Assembly: GCA_017848965.1 (NCBI GenBank)
Contig: JAFIHA010000045.1
Span: forward strand, 54,410 to 118,409
Reading direction: 5' to 3'
DNA from: Dechloromonas aromatica (nom. nud.)
Lineage (GTDB): Bacteria; Pseudomonadota; Gammaproteobacteria; Burkholderiales; Rhodocyclaceae
Length of the DNA: 64,000 nucleotides
Part shown: positions 41,240 to 50,132 of the stretch, piece after piece
How the letters are laid out: every line of letters starts with the position of its first letter
Position numbering within the stretch: the first letter of the stretch is position 1
The notes under the pieces: model-generated
The model's input: only the letters and a program-made list of their open reading frames with translations
Database searches by the model: none
Told to the model about the DNA's origin: nothing
Made by a program: the position numbers and the translations under genes

Positions 41240-43156
41240 TTAAGCCGTGCCACTACGCGCCGCGACTTCCCCTTGGAGTCGCTCGATCAGTGCCTCGACA
41301 GTCATCTGTCCGAGATCCTGACCGCCGCGTGTACGCACGGCCACCAGTCCGTCCGCCTTTTCCTTATCGCCTACAACAAGCTGATAAGGCAGCCGGTTCA
41401 AGCTATGTTCCCGAATTTTATAGGTAATTTTCTCGTTGCGCAAATCCGCCTCGGCCCGGAAGCCCACCCGATGCAGCTTTTGCGCAACATCGGCGGCATA
41501 ATCCGCCTGCTTTTCCGAGATATTCAGCACCACGGCCTGCACCGGCGCCAGCCACAAGGGCAGCGCACCGGCGAAGTTCTCGATCAGGATGCCGATGAAG
41601 CGCTCCAGCGAACCGAGAATCGCCCGGTGCAGCATGACCGGCACCTTGCGCTCATCGTTGCCGGCCACATACTCGGCACCGAGCCGGCCCGGCATGGAGA
41701 AGTCGACCTGCATGGTGCCGCACTGCCAGGAGCGACCGATCGCGTCCTTGATGTGGAATTCGATCTTCGGCCCGTAGAAAGCGCCCTCACCCGGCAATTC
41801 GGTCCACTCCAGACCGGAAGCACGCAAGCCCTGACGTAGCGCATCCTCGGCCTTGTCCCAGACTTCGTCGGAACCGACCCGCCCTTCCGGACGCAGCGCC
41901 AGCTTGACGGCGACGTCGTTGAAGCCGAAATCGGCATAAACCTTCTTGACCAGCGCGTTGAACGCCGTCACTTCGGACTCGATCTGGTCTTCGGTACAGA
42001 AGATGTGACCGTCGTCCTGGACGAAGCCGCGCACGCGCATCAGGCCGTGCAGCGCACCGGTCGGTTCGTTGCGGTGGCAGGAACCGAACTCGCCGTAACG
42101 CAGCGGCAACTCGCGATAGGAACGCAGGTCGGAATTGAACACCTGGACATGCCCCGGACAGTTCATCGGCTTGACCGCGTAATCGCGGTTTTCCGACGAG
42201 GTCGTGAACATGTTGTCCTTGTAGTGATCCCAGTGCCCCGACTTCTCCCACAGCGAGCGATCGAGAATCTGCGGGCAGCGGACTTCCTGGTAGCCGTTGT
42301 CGCGGTAAACCTTGCGCATGTATCCCTCGACTTCCTGCCACACCGACCAACCCTTGGGGTGCCAGAAAACCAGGCCCGGCGCCTCATCCTGCATGTGGAA
42401 CAGGTCGAACTGCTTGCCCAGACGACGGTGGTCGCGCTTCTCCGCTTCTTCCAGCATGTGCAGGTAGGCGTCGAGGTCCTCCTTCTTCGCCCAGGCGGTG
42501 CCGTAGATGCGCTGCAGTTGTTCGTTGCGATGATCGCCACGCCAGTAGGCGCCGGCCACCTTCATCAGTTTGAAGACCTTGAGCTTGCCGGTCGACGGCA
42601 CGTGCGGACCGCGGCAGAGGTCGACGAAATCGCCTTCGCGGTAAAGCGAAACCTGCTGATCGGCGGGAATCGCGGCAATCAGTTCGGCCTTGTATTTTTC
42701 ACCCTGACCGAGGAAGAAATTCACCGCGTCGTCACGATTCCAGACTTCGCGCGAGACCGGAATATCCCTCTTGGCCAGCTCGGCCATGCGTTTTTCGATG
42801 GCAACCAGATCCTCCGGCGTAAACGGGCGCTTGTAAGCGAAATCGTAATAGAAGCCGTTTTCGACGACCGGGCCGATGGTCACCTGGGCTTCCGGGAACA
42901 ATTCCTTGACCGCGTAGGCCAGGAGGTGCGCCGTCGAGTGGCGGATCAGTTCCAGGCCATCGGCGTCACGATCGGTGACGATGGCCAGATCGATATTTTC
43001 TTCAATCAGGTACGAGGTATCGACCAGCTTGCCATTGACCTTGCCGGCCAGCGCCGCACGCGCCAGGCCGGCGCCGATGCTGGCCGCTACCTCGGCGATG
43101 GTGACCGGCTGCTCGAAGGAACGGATGGAACCATCGGGAAGTTTGATATCGGGCAT
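41240..43156 (-). CDS. thrS: Threonyl-tRNA synthetase
   Basis: A class II synthetase of 638 residues. The N-terminal TGS domain (about 1-60) is followed by the editing domain with HSTAH (near residue 73) and HxxxH-type metal ligands, the catalytic domain (motif 2 region [20 protein letters not shown]) and a C-terminal anticodon-binding domain. First gene of the thrS-infC-rpmI-rplT-pheST cluster. Its leader holds a strong terminator hairpin. Confidence 0.97.
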   Translation of the reverse strand: MPDIKLPDGSIRSFEQPVTIAEVAASIGAGLARAALAGKVNGKLVDTSYLIEENIDLAIVTDRDADGLELIRHSTAHLLAYAVKELFPEAQVTIGPVVENGFYYDFAYKRPFTPEDLVAIEKRMAELAKRDIPVSREVWNRDDAVNFFLGQGEKYKAELIAAIPADQQVSLYREGDFVDLCRGPHVPSTGKLKVFKLMKVAGAYWRGDHRNEQLQRIYGTAWAKKEDLDAYLHMLEEAEKRDHRRLGKQFDLFHMQDEAPGLVFWHPKGWSVWQEVEGYMRKVYRDNGYQEVRCPQILDRSLWEKSGHWDHYKDNMFTTSSENRDYAVKPMNCPGHVQVFNSDLRSYRELPLRYGEFGSCHRNEPTGALHGLMRVRGFVQDDGHIFCTEDQIESEVTAFNALVKKVYADFGFNDVAVKLALRPEGRVGSDEVWDKAEDALRQGLRASGLEWTELPGEGAFYGPKIEFHIKDAIGRSWQCGTMQVDFSMPGRLGAEYVAGNDERKVPVMLHRAILGSLERFIGILIENFAGALPLWLAPVQAVVLNISEKQADYAADVAQKLHRVGFRAEADLRNEKITYKIREHSLNRLPYQLVVGDKEKADGLVAVRTRGGQDLGQMTVEALIERLQGEVAARSGTA

Positions 43157-43174
43157 GACAGGATTCTCTGGACG

Positions 43175-43207
43175 AAAAAAAAGTGCGGGCTGAGCCGCAC
43201 TTTTTTT
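43175..43207 (-). terminator. Terminator between tRNA-Val and thrS
   Basis: On the minus strand GTGCGG-CTCAGC-CCGCAC with long A and T tracts on both sides. It lies about 20 bases before the thrS start, so it either ends the tRNA-Val transcript or attenuates thrS. Confidence 0.8.
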
Positions 43208-43226
43208 GGATGAACGAAAGCCGACT

Positions 43227-43254
43227 CGATTAGAGTTTCTGAACTGCAGTGCAA
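43227..43254 (-). promoter_or_regulatory. Possible thrS promoter
   Basis: TTGCAC (43249-43254) and TAATCG (43227-43232) on the minus strand with a 16-base spacer. It lies upstream of the 43175-43207 hairpin. The -10 match is poor. Confidence 0.3.
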
Positions 43255-43290
43255 GTTCGGAAAGTGATCAAAACGACTCCGTCAGGAATT

Positions 43291-43366
43291 TGGTAGGCGG
43301 TATTGGAATCGAACCAACGACCTCCACGATGTCAACGTGGCGCTCTAACCAACTGAGCTAACCGCC
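43291..43366 (-). tRNA. tRNA-Val (anticodon GAC)
   Basis: A 76-base tRNA: acceptor GGCGGTT pairing with AATACCGCC-side sequence, D-arm GCTCAGTTGGTTAGAGC, anticodon arm CCACG-TTGACAT-CGTGG (anticodon GAC), T-loop GGTTCGATTCC and encoded CCA. Confidence 0.95.
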
Positions 43367-43379
43367 TGAAGAAGCGCGC

Positions 43380-43407
43380 ATTATAGACACCGCACAGGAT
43401 AAGTCAA
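43380..43407 (-). promoter_or_regulatory. tRNA-Val promoter
   Basis: TTGACT (43402-43407) and TATAAT (43380-43385) on the minus strand, 16 bases apart, placed 14 bases before the tRNA. A near-consensus sigma70 promoter. Confidence 0.7.
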
Positions 43408-43470
43408 CATTTCGCCACGATTATTTTGATCCGCAGTAACATGCGCGGGTCAGCGACTCTTGCCAAGACC

Positions 43471-43653
43471 ATGAACACCGGCTGGATTGTTTTCGGACTC
43501 TGCGTCCTGACCTTGATCGGCGCCACACTACCCTTGCTTCACGAGCGCCGGCGCTCTCTGCGCGAAGACGCCGGGAAGCACAACCCAAAGAATGATGGAA
43601 CACCGCATGGAATCCCGGATCACCGAACTGGAAATCAAGATCAGCTTCAATGA
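43471..43653 (+). CDS. Possible small membrane protein
   Basis: A 60-residue frame from ATG 43471 with a single hydrophobic segment (WIVFGLCVLTLIGATLPLL) near the N-terminus, then a charged tail. The end overlaps slyX by about 50-60 bases in another frame, which weakens it. The hydrophobic helix is the only support; I do not recognise a family. Confidence 0.35.
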   Translation: MNTGWIVFGLCVLTLIGATLPLLHERRRSLREDAGKHNPKNDGTPHGIPDHRTGNQDQLQ

Positions 43654-43807
43654 AGACCAGATCGAGGAATTGAACAAGATCATCTATCAGCAGCAACGCC
43701 AGATCGAGTTGCTCGCCGCCGAGTTGCGCAATCTGCGCGACCAGGTGAATAGCGCACGCCCCCAGGAAGGACGTAGCCTGCGCGACGAAATTCCGCCGCA
43801 TTACTGA
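43592..43807 (+). CDS. slyX: SlyX family protein
   Basis: A short coiled-coil protein of 66-71 residues. The SlyX pattern is clear: SRITELEIKISFNEDQIEEL then IIYQQQRQIELLAAEL and a DEIPPHY end. Starts at 43592 or at ATG 43607 are both possible; the latter matches the family N-terminus MESRITELE. Function is unknown. The DHH phosphoesterase gene begins one base later. Confidence 0.85.
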   Translation: MMEHRMESRITELEIKISFNEDQIEELNKIIYQQQRQIELLAAELRNLRDQVNSARPQEGRSLRDEIPPHY

Positions 43808-43808
43808 A

Positions 43809-44789
43809 ATGGCAACAGCGCTCGTTGCTTACCACGCCGATTGTCTGGACGGTTTCGGCGCCGCCTGGAGCGCATGGCGCGCACTTGGCGAGGCGGCACT
43901 CTACCGCCCGCTGCACCACGGGGAACACCTTGCCGGCGAAGAGATTGCCGGGCGCGACGTATACATCCTCGATTTCTCGTTCGCCCCCGCCGAACTGGAG
44001 GCGATGACCGAACTGGCTCACTCGGTTACCCAGATCGATCATCACGCCACCGCCCACGGCGACTGGTGCGGGCGTTTGCAAGACAGCGGGGACGGGCGCG
44101 AAATCTATTGCGACCCGCAACGTTCGCTGACCGTGATTTTCGCCCTCGACCGCGCCGGCGCCATGCTTGCCTGGGCGCAGTTTCATCACACCACCCCGCC
44201 TTTGCTGCTCCAGCACGTCGAGGATCTCGATCTGTGGCGCTTTGCCCTGCCCGGCACCCGAAACTTTTGCCGGGCGCTGCGCCTGCAGCCGTTCTGTTTC
44301 ACGATCTGGGAGCGCCTGGCCGAGGAACTCGCATCGCCAGAAGCCCCCGCCTATCTTGCTTTCGTTGAACGCGGCGCGGCGGTCGAACAGTTCCATCAGA
44401 ACGAAGTCGCCCGTCTTGCCGCCCCAACACTGAGCATGCCCGCCCGCTTGCGCGGCGAACCGATCGATGCCGTACAGGCTCGCCGGCACGGCTTGCCGAT
44501 CATCAGCGACGAACACGGAGACTGGCAAGCCATCGAAGGTCTCGCGGTCAATGCCGGCGCTCTCTTCGCCTCCGAACTGGGGCATCGACTGGCCGAGCGC
44601 AGCGGCAGCTTCGGCCTGACCTGGCAATTGGTGGCGGACGGCCAGGTGAAAGTCTCGCTACGTTCGCAGACGCCGTTCAATGTCGGCGACATCGCCCGCC
44701 GCTACGGAGGCGGCGGACACCCGCAAGCGGCCGGATTCCGCCTGCCAGCGGCACAGTTCTTTGCCGAAATACTCGGCCTGCCCCGGTAA
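43809..44789 (+). CDS. DHH-family phosphoesterase
   Basis: A 326-residue DHH/DHHA1 phosphoesterase. The N-terminal part has AYHADCLDGFGAAW (metal ligands His9 and Asp11) and the name-giving IDHHAT (Asp77-His78-His79); the C-terminal DHHA1 domain ends with RRYGGGGHPQAAGF. Members hydrolyse phosphodiesters such as small oligonucleotides or cyclic dinucleotides. It is not RecJ (too short) and the exact substrate is unknown. It starts right after slyX and converges with the bestrophin gene. Confidence 0.85.
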   Translation: MATALVAYHADCLDGFGAAWSAWRALGEAALYRPLHHGEHLAGEEIAGRDVYILDFSFAPAELEAMTELAHSVTQIDHHATAHGDWCGRLQDSGDGREIYCDPQRSLTVIFALDRAGAMLAWAQFHHTTPPLLLQHVEDLDLWRFALPGTRNFCRALRLQPFCFTIWERLAEELASPEAPAYLAFVERGAAVEQFHQNEVARLAAPTLSMPARLRGEPIDAVQARRHGLPIISDEHGDWQAIEGLAVNAGALFASELGHRLAERSGSFGLTWQLVADGQVKVSLRSQTPFNVGDIARRYGGGGHPQAAGFRLPAAQFFAEILGLPR

Positions 44790-44792
44790 GAC

Positions 44793-45719
44793 TCAGGTCA
44801 GCACGAAGCCCTTGACCGGCGGCACCTGGCCCAACGGCGCCAGACCCGCCAACTCGCAGGTCGTGGTTTCGATGGTGTGGCATAGGGCGTCGAGCGCCAG
44901 ATCGTTGGCTTCGGTGCCGAAAGGCTCCTCCAGTTGCTCGCCAACCGTTTCCAGCGCCAGGAAGGTATAGGCGACGAAAGTCGCGATCAGCGGCGTCAGC
45001 CAGCCCAGCGTCGTGGTCAGCCCAACCGGCAGCAACAGGCAATAGATGACGATGGTCCGGTTCATCAGGACGCGATAGGTATAAGGAATCGGTGTGTTGG
45101 CGATGCGTTCGCAGGCACCGGCAACCTCGCCCAGCCGATCGAGGTCGCCACCGAGCGCCAGCCACTCCATCTCGGCCAGTGCGCCGTCGCGGCGCAGCGC
45201 TGCCAGGCGCCGGGCCAGCGCGGCCAGAATCAGTTGCGCCGGGAAACGGCCGGCCAGCGCCGCGTCGCGTAATTCGGGCGACAGCCGTTCGCCCAAGTCG
45301 GCCGCCGGATCGCTGCCGCGCAACTGGTGCTTGAGGGCAAAGGCAAAGGCGGCGATGGCCCGCGTCATCTCGTGGCGCAGCGCTTCATGCTCGCTCCCCG
45401 GGAGCTGCGAACACAGCTTGATGACCAGATTACGGGCGACGATCAGCAGCAAGCCCCACTGTTTGCGCGCCTCCCAGAAGCGCTCGTAGCTGACCGAATT
45501 GCGGAACCCCAGGAAGATCGCCAGGGCGATGCCCATCAGCGTAAACGGCGGGATGCTCAGGGCCGAATCGGGATAATGCTGCATCCACCAGTCGCGCCCG
45601 AGGACACTGCCGACGGAGACCGCGAAAATCAGCAACAGGCGCCCGGAAATCTGCGGCAGAACCGAACCACGCCAGACGAAAAGCAGGGGAAACCAATGGA
45701 GACGCGGGCGGACGATCAT
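44793..45719 (-). CDS. Bestrophin-family anion channel-like protein
   Basis: A 308-residue membrane protein of the bestrophin/RFP-TM family. It has the usual N-terminus (WFPLLFVWRGSVLPQI), the conserved LGFRNSVSYERFWEARKQWG segment after the second helix, and EEPFGTEANDLALDALC near the end. Bacterial bestrophins form pentameric channels; ion selectivity cannot be told by eye. It lies between the DHH gene (convergent) and tRNA-Leu. Confidence 0.88.
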   Translation of the reverse strand: MIVRPRLHWFPLLFVWRGSVLPQISGRLLLIFAVSVGSVLGRDWWMQHYPDSALSIPPFTLMGIALAIFLGFRNSVSYERFWEARKQWGLLLIVARNLVIKLCSQLPGSEHEALRHEMTRAIAAFAFALKHQLRGSDPAADLGERLSPELRDAALAGRFPAQLILAALARRLAALRRDGALAEMEWLALGGDLDRLGEVAGACERIANTPIPYTYRVLMNRTIVIYCLLLPVGLTTTLGWLTPLIATFVAYTFLALETVGEQLEEPFGTEANDLALDALCHTIETTTCELAGLAPLGQVPPVKGFVLT

Positions 45720-45770
45720 CTTTGACTACCGGCATCCGGTGCGCACGAAGTGCGACCGGCGCATGAAACA

Positions 45771-45855
45771 TGGTGCCCAGGAAGGGACTCGAACCCCCAC
45801 GCCTTGCGGCGCCAGAACCTAAATCTGGTGCGTCTACCAATTTCGCCACCTGGGC
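45771..45855 (-). tRNA. tRNA-Leu (anticodon UAG)
   Basis: An 85-base class II tRNA: acceptor GCCCAGG/CCTGGGC, D-arm GCGAAATTGGTAGACGC, anticodon arm CCAGA-TTTAGGT-TCTGG (anticodon UAG), variable arm GCGCCGCAAGGCGT and T-loop GGTTCGAGTCC, CCA encoded. Upstream on the minus strand only a TAGAAT is seen, without a -35. Confidence 0.95.
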
Positions 45856-45908
45856 AGGCGGGCCGCATTCTAGCACTTAGTCGCCCCGCCCCCTATACTT
45901 GCCGCCCC

Positions 45909-46718
45909 ATGCCCGTCGATCACTACGAAAATTTTCCGGTTGCTTCCTTCCTCGTGCCGGCGCCGCTGCGCCGGCCGATCGAGGTGATCTACCGCTTCGC
46001 GCGCAGCGCCGACGACATCGCCGACGAGGGCGAGGCGACGCCCGAGCAGCGTCTGGCCGAACTGGCCGCCTACCAGGCCGAACTCGACCGCATCGCCGCC
46101 AGCGCCCGGCCGCAGACACCGCTGTTCGCCGACCTAGCCGAAGTCATCGCCGCCCACGCCCTACCTATTCAGTTGTTCCGCGACCTGCTCGACGCCTTCG
46201 CCCAGGACGTGGTCAAGACGCGCTATGCCGACTACCCGGAACTGGTCGATTACTGCCGGCGCTCGGCCAACCCGGTCGGCCGGCTGGTGCTGGCCCTGTT
46301 CAAGCGCACCGGCGACACGCAACTGATGCAGTCCGACTGCATCTGCACCGCGCTGCAGTTGATCAACTTCTGGCAGGACATCGCGATCGACTGGCAGAAG
46401 GACCGGATCTACCTGCCGCAGGTCGAGATGCAGCGCTTCGGCGTCAGCGAGGACGACATCGCCAGCGGCCGCTGCGGCGAGGCTTGGGAAAAACTGATCG
46501 CTTTCCAGGTCGACCGTGCACGCACCCTGATGCTGCGCGGCGCGCCGCTGGTGCATGCGCTGCCCGGGCGGATCGGCTGGGAAATCCGCCTCACCGTGCA
46601 GGGCGGCCTGCGCATCCTGGAGCGCATAGCGCGCGTGCGCGGCGACGTCTTCCGCCACCGCCCCAAGCTGGGCAAGGCCGACTGGTTCGTGCTGCTTGCC
46701 CGTTCCATTAGAATGTGA
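45909..46718 (+). CDS. hpnC: Hydroxysqualene synthesis enzyme HpnC
   Basis: A trans-isoprenyl diphosphate synthase-fold protein of 269 residues. The start MPVDHYENFPVASFLVP and the aspartate-rich stretch RSADDIADEGEA with a second DIAIDWQKDRIYLP are HpnC features. HpnC converts presqualene diphosphate to hydroxysqualene. hpnD begins 4 bases after its stop. The gene starts about 50 bases from the divergent tRNA-Leu. Confidence 0.93.
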   Translation: MPVDHYENFPVASFLVPAPLRRPIEVIYRFARSADDIADEGEATPEQRLAELAAYQAELDRIAASARPQTPLFADLAEVIAAHALPIQLFRDLLDAFAQDVVKTRYADYPELVDYCRRSANPVGRLVLALFKRTGDTQLMQSDCICTALQLINFWQDIAIDWQKDRIYLPQVEMQRFGVSEDDIASGRCGEAWEKLIAFQVDRARTLMLRGAPLVHALPGRIGWEIRLTVQGGLRILERIARVRGDVFRHRPKLGKADWFVLLARSIRM

Positions 46719-46722
46719 GCCC

Positions 46723-47556
46723 ATGAACCCCGACCAATACTGCCAGGAGAAGTGCGCCAAGAGCGGCTCCTCCTTCTATTACAGCTTCCTCTTCCTGCCG
46801 CCCGAACGCCGCCAGGCGATCATGGCGCTGTACGCCTTCTGCCGCGAGGTCGACGACGTCGTCGACGAATGCTCCGACCTTTCGCTCGCCTCGACCAAGC
46901 TGGTCTGGTGGCGGATGGAGGTGCAGCGCATCGCCGAGAAACAGGCCACTCACCCGGTCGGCCTGGCGCTGCAGGCGGTCGCCCCCGGCATCAACCTGCC
47001 GAGCGAGCAGTTGCTGGAAATCATCGACGGCATGGAAATGGACCTGCAGCAGTCGCGCTATCTCGACTTCAAGGGGCTGTCGCTCTACTGCTACCGCGTC
47101 GCCAGCGTCGTCGGCCTGCTCGCCGCCGAAATCTTCGGCTACCAGGACCGTCAGACGCAGAAATACGCGCACGACCTGGGCATGGCCTTCCAGCTCACCA
47201 ACATCATCCGCGACGTCGGCGAGGACGCGCGGCGCGGCCGCATCTACCTGCCGATGGACGAACTCAAGCAGTTCAACGTGCCCGCCGCCGACATCCTCAA
47301 CGGCAAGTATTCGGACAACTTCACGGCGCTGATGCAGTTCCAGTACGAGCGCGCGCAGCGCTACTACGAACAGGCATTCGCGCTGCTGCCGGCCATCGAC
47401 CGCAAGAACCAGCGCCCCGGTCTGATCATGGCGGCGATCTACCGCACCCTGCTCGAGGAAATCCGCGGCGAGAACTTCCAGGTGCTGCACCAGCGCATCT
47501 CGCTGCCGGCGACGCGCAAGCTGTGGCTGGCGGCGAAGACCTGGATCAAGGGCTGA
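46723..47556 (+). CDS. hpnD: Presqualene diphosphate synthase HpnD
   Basis: A 277-residue squalene/phytoene synthase-family enzyme condensing two farnesyl diphosphates. The Asp-rich motifs are CREVDDVVDE (near residue 50) and NIIRDVGEDARRGRIYLP. It lies between hpnC and hpnE. Confidence 0.94.
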   Translation: MNPDQYCQEKCAKSGSSFYYSFLFLPPERRQAIMALYAFCREVDDVVDECSDLSLASTKLVWWRMEVQRIAEKQATHPVGLALQAVAPGINLPSEQLLEIIDGMEMDLQQSRYLDFKGLSLYCYRVASVVGLLAAEIFGYQDRQTQKYAHDLGMAFQLTNIIRDVGEDARRGRIYLPMDELKQFNVPAADILNGKYSDNFTALMQFQYERAQRYYEQAFALLPAIDRKNQRPGLIMAAIYRTLLEEIRGENFQVLHQRISLPATRKLWLAAKTWIKG

Positions 47557-47640
47557 ACGAATGCTGCGGTCGACGCCGCCTGACGGGCAAAAACGCCACC
47601 CCGGACTGAAGCAGGCGGCGGCGACACGGTCGCGCCGGGA

Positions 47641-48843
47641 ATGAAGGTCGCCGTCGTCGGCGCCGGCTGGGCTGGCCTTGCCGCCGCCGTCGACCTGACC
47701 CGCCGCGGCGCTGCCGTCACCCTCTACGAAGCCGGCCGCGTTGCCGGCGGTCGCGGGCGTTCGGTCAACATCGACGGGCGCACGCTCGACAACGGCCAGC
47801 ACCTGCTGCTCGGCGCCTACCGAGAAACGCTGGCGCTGATGCGCAGCGTCGGTGCCGATCCGGACGCGCTGTTCGAGCGCCGCCCATTGCAGGTCGTCGA
47901 CCGTGACGGTTTCCGCCTGGCGCTGCCGCCTTGGCCTGCACCGTTCAACGTCGCCTGGGGGCTGCTCACGGCGGCCACGGTCGACCTGCCGGAAAAGCTG
48001 AAAACCGCGCTCTGGATGCAGCGCGTCAAATGGCGCGGCTTTCGCCTGACGCGCGACGAAAGCGTCGCCGACTGGCTCGACGCCGCCGGCCAGACCGGCG
48101 TCCTGCGTAAGAAGCTGTGGGAGCCGCTCTGTCTGGCGGCGCTCAACACCCCGGCCGAACGCGCTTCGGCGCAACTCTTCGCCAATGTTCTGCGCGACAG
48201 CCTGGGCAGCCCGCACCGCGCCGACACCGACCTGCTGCTGCCGCGCGTGCCCTTCGGCGAACTGCTGCCGGAACCGGCCTGCCGCTGGCTCACGGCAAAC
48301 GGCGCGACGCTGCGCTTCGGCCACCGGGTGCGCAGCGTCGCCGACGCCTGCGTCGATGGCGAAGCCTACGATGCGGTTGTCGTCGCCGTCGCACCGCAAC
48401 ATCTGCAAGCGCTGCTACCGGAAGCCGACGCCGACTTCGCTTACGAGCCGATCGCCACGGTCTATCTGCATTTTGCGGCAACAAGCGCGCTCCCCTTCCC
48501 GCTCCTGCACCTCGGCGGCGCCACCGGTGCCTGGGCAATCGACCGCGGCAACGGCCTGTTCGGCTGCGCGATCAGCGGCCACGGCGATTGGGAAGCCCTG
48601 TCCGACGAGGCGCTGGTAAGGGAAATCGAAAGCGCGCTCGGCCTCGGCCCTGCCGACTGGCGGCGCGTCATCCGCGAAAAACGGGCAACTTTTTCCTGCC
48701 GCCCGCAACAGACGCGTCCCGGCTGGCGTACCGCCGACCCGCGCCTCGTCCTGGCCGGCGACTACACCTGGGCCGATTACCCGGCAACGCTCGAAGGCGC
48801 CGTCAGGAGCGGCCGGCGGGCGGCCAGCGAAACGCTCGCCTGA
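47641..48843 (+). CDS. hpnE: Hydroxysqualene dehydroxylase HpnE
   Basis: A 400-residue FAD-dependent amine-oxidase-type enzyme. The dinucleotide-binding motif VVGAGWAGLAAAVDLTRRGA opens the protein, and the C-terminal FAD contact is AGDYTWADYPATLEGAVRSG. It reduces hydroxysqualene to squalene, completing the HpnCDE route. The gene starts about 85 bases after hpnD; nothing is seen in that gap. A squalene-hopene cyclase gene is not in the window. Confidence 0.93.
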   Translation: MKVAVVGAGWAGLAAAVDLTRRGAAVTLYEAGRVAGGRGRSVNIDGRTLDNGQHLLLGAYRETLALMRSVGADPDALFERRPLQVVDRDGFRLALPPWPAPFNVAWGLLTAATVDLPEKLKTALWMQRVKWRGFRLTRDESVADWLDAAGQTGVLRKKLWEPLCLAALNTPAERASAQLFANVLRDSLGSPHRADTDLLLPRVPFGELLPEPACRWLTANGATLRFGHRVRSVADACVDGEAYDAVVVAVAPQHLQALLPEADADFAYEPIATVYLHFAATSALPFPLLHLGGATGAWAIDRGNGLFGCAISGHGDWEALSDEALVREIESALGLGPADWRRVIREKRATFSCRPQQTRPGWRTADPRLVLAGDYTWADYPATLEGAVRSGRRAASETLA

Positions 48844-48848
48844 CCGGC

Positions 48849-49823
48849 TCAGGCGAGCGGCAGCCGGTTCCCCGGCGGAAAAGCGGCGGTCGCCGCAAAG
48901 CAATCCAGTGCAGCGCGGGTCGCCTCTTGCATTGGTGCCGCAAACGGATCGTGACCGACACCGGCGATGGCGTCCCAGGAAGCGTGCGGCAGACGCGCCA
49001 GCAACAAACGCGTCGCCGCTGCCGGACAGACATCGTCGGCCAGGCCCTGCACGACATGAACCGGCAGCGCCGCCGCAGCCAGCGCCGGGCTCGCTTCCAG
49101 AATGCCATTCTCCGCCAGGAAACAATTCTGGCGGAAATAGTGGCACTGCAGCCGATAGCGGCGCCGCAGTCCGTCGCGCTCACGCGCCGACAAGGGGCGC
49201 GCCGGCGTGCCGGCGAGCGCGCCTTCCCAGCCATGCCAGGCGGCGACCAGGGCCGCCTGCCGCGCTTCGCTGGCCGCGTGCAGGTCGGCGTCCAGCCACC
49301 GCAACATGGCGCCCGGCGCAGCCGGCGCGCCCAGTGCCGCCCAGGCAAGCCAGGCCGCTGGATGTTTCGCTTTCGCCCCGCCGAAGAACCACTCGAGATC
49401 GGCGGCCCGTGCCAGGAAGGGATTGCGCAACAGCAGCCCGCGCACGGATTCAGGCCGCGCCGCCGCATACAGCACCGCCAGCGTCGCCCCCCACGAGCCA
49501 CCGACCACCAACCAGCGCGCGATGCCAAGATGGACGCGCAGACGTTCAAGGTCGGCCAGCAGGTCGGCCGTGGTGTTGTTCTCCAGCCGGCCGGCCGGCT
49601 CGCTGCGCCCGGCCCCGCGCTGATCGACCAGGATGACGCGGTAGCGGTCGGCGGCAAAGAAAGCGGCGTGCGCCGCCGAGTTCCCCGACCCCGGCCCGCC
49701 GTGCACGACGACGACCGGGATGCCATCGGCCGCCCCGCGCTGCTCGTAGTACAGACGATGCCCGCCGTCGACCGGCAGATAGCCGCTCGCCCAGGGATCA
49801 TCGGCCGGTGACAGGTAGCGCAT
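48849..49823 (-). CDS. pip: Proline iminopeptidase
   Basis: A 324-residue alpha/beta hydrolase of the S33 family, removing N-terminal proline. Family motifs are VVVHGGPGSG, VDQRGAGRS and the nucleophile elbow VVGGSWGATLA with Ser110; GVGHDPF near the end supplies the His. Convergent with hpnE. It has a typical S33 N-terminus from the ATG at 49823. Confidence 0.92.
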   Translation of the reverse strand: MRYLSPADDPWASGYLPVDGGHRLYYEQRGAADGIPVVVVHGGPGSGNSAAHAAFFAADRYRVILVDQRGAGRSEPAGRLENNTTADLLADLERLRVHLGIARWLVVGGSWGATLAVLYAAARPESVRGLLLRNPFLARAADLEWFFGGAKAKHPAAWLAWAALGAPAAPGAMLRWLDADLHAASEARQAALVAAWHGWEGALAGTPARPLSARERDGLRRRYRLQCHYFRQNCFLAENGILEASPALAAAALPVHVVQGLADDVCPAAATRLLLARLPHASWDAIAGVGHDPFAAPMQEATRAALDCFAATAAFPPGNRLPLA

Positions 49824-49931
49824 GGCGGCATTCTAACCAGCATGGGCAGCCCATCCGTCATGAAAATCTGGAGATGCAAATCATGTTTCTCTGGACGCGC
49901 ATCGGGCGCCTGCTTGCGATAGTTGATCCCA

Positions 49932-49954
49932 GCCGGTCACCTGCTTTGACCGGC
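49932..49954. repeat. Inverted repeat upstream of pqqA
   Basis: GCCGGTCA (49932-49939) and TGACCGGC (49947-49954) flank a seven-base centre. It is in the 180-base region between pip and pqqA that otherwise shows no gene. It could be a regulator site or a leader hairpin. Confidence 0.45.
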
Positions 49955-50003
49955 CAATCGCGACAACAACGTCACCCTATCCACCGACCAAGGAGACCAA
50001 CTC

Positions 50004-50078
50004 ATGAAATGGGAAACCCCGACCGCCTGTGATTTCCGCTTCGGCTTCGAAATCACCATGTACATCGCCGCCCGCTAA
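50004..50078 (+). CDS. pqqA: PQQ precursor peptide PqqA
   Basis: A 24-residue peptide starting MKWETPTACD, with the conserved glutamate (Glu16) and tyrosine (Tyr20) of the FEITMY core that are crosslinked by PqqE and become the PQQ skeleton. AAGGAGA precedes the ATG. The peptide was found by eye in the gap between pip and pqqB and fits the pqqABCDE order. Confidence 0.93.
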   Translation: MKWETPTACDFRFGFEITMYIAAR

Positions 50079-50132
50079 GCGCGCTGCCGTCGCCTGCTCC
50101 CGGCGGGCGACGGCTTTTTCCGGACCTCGATC

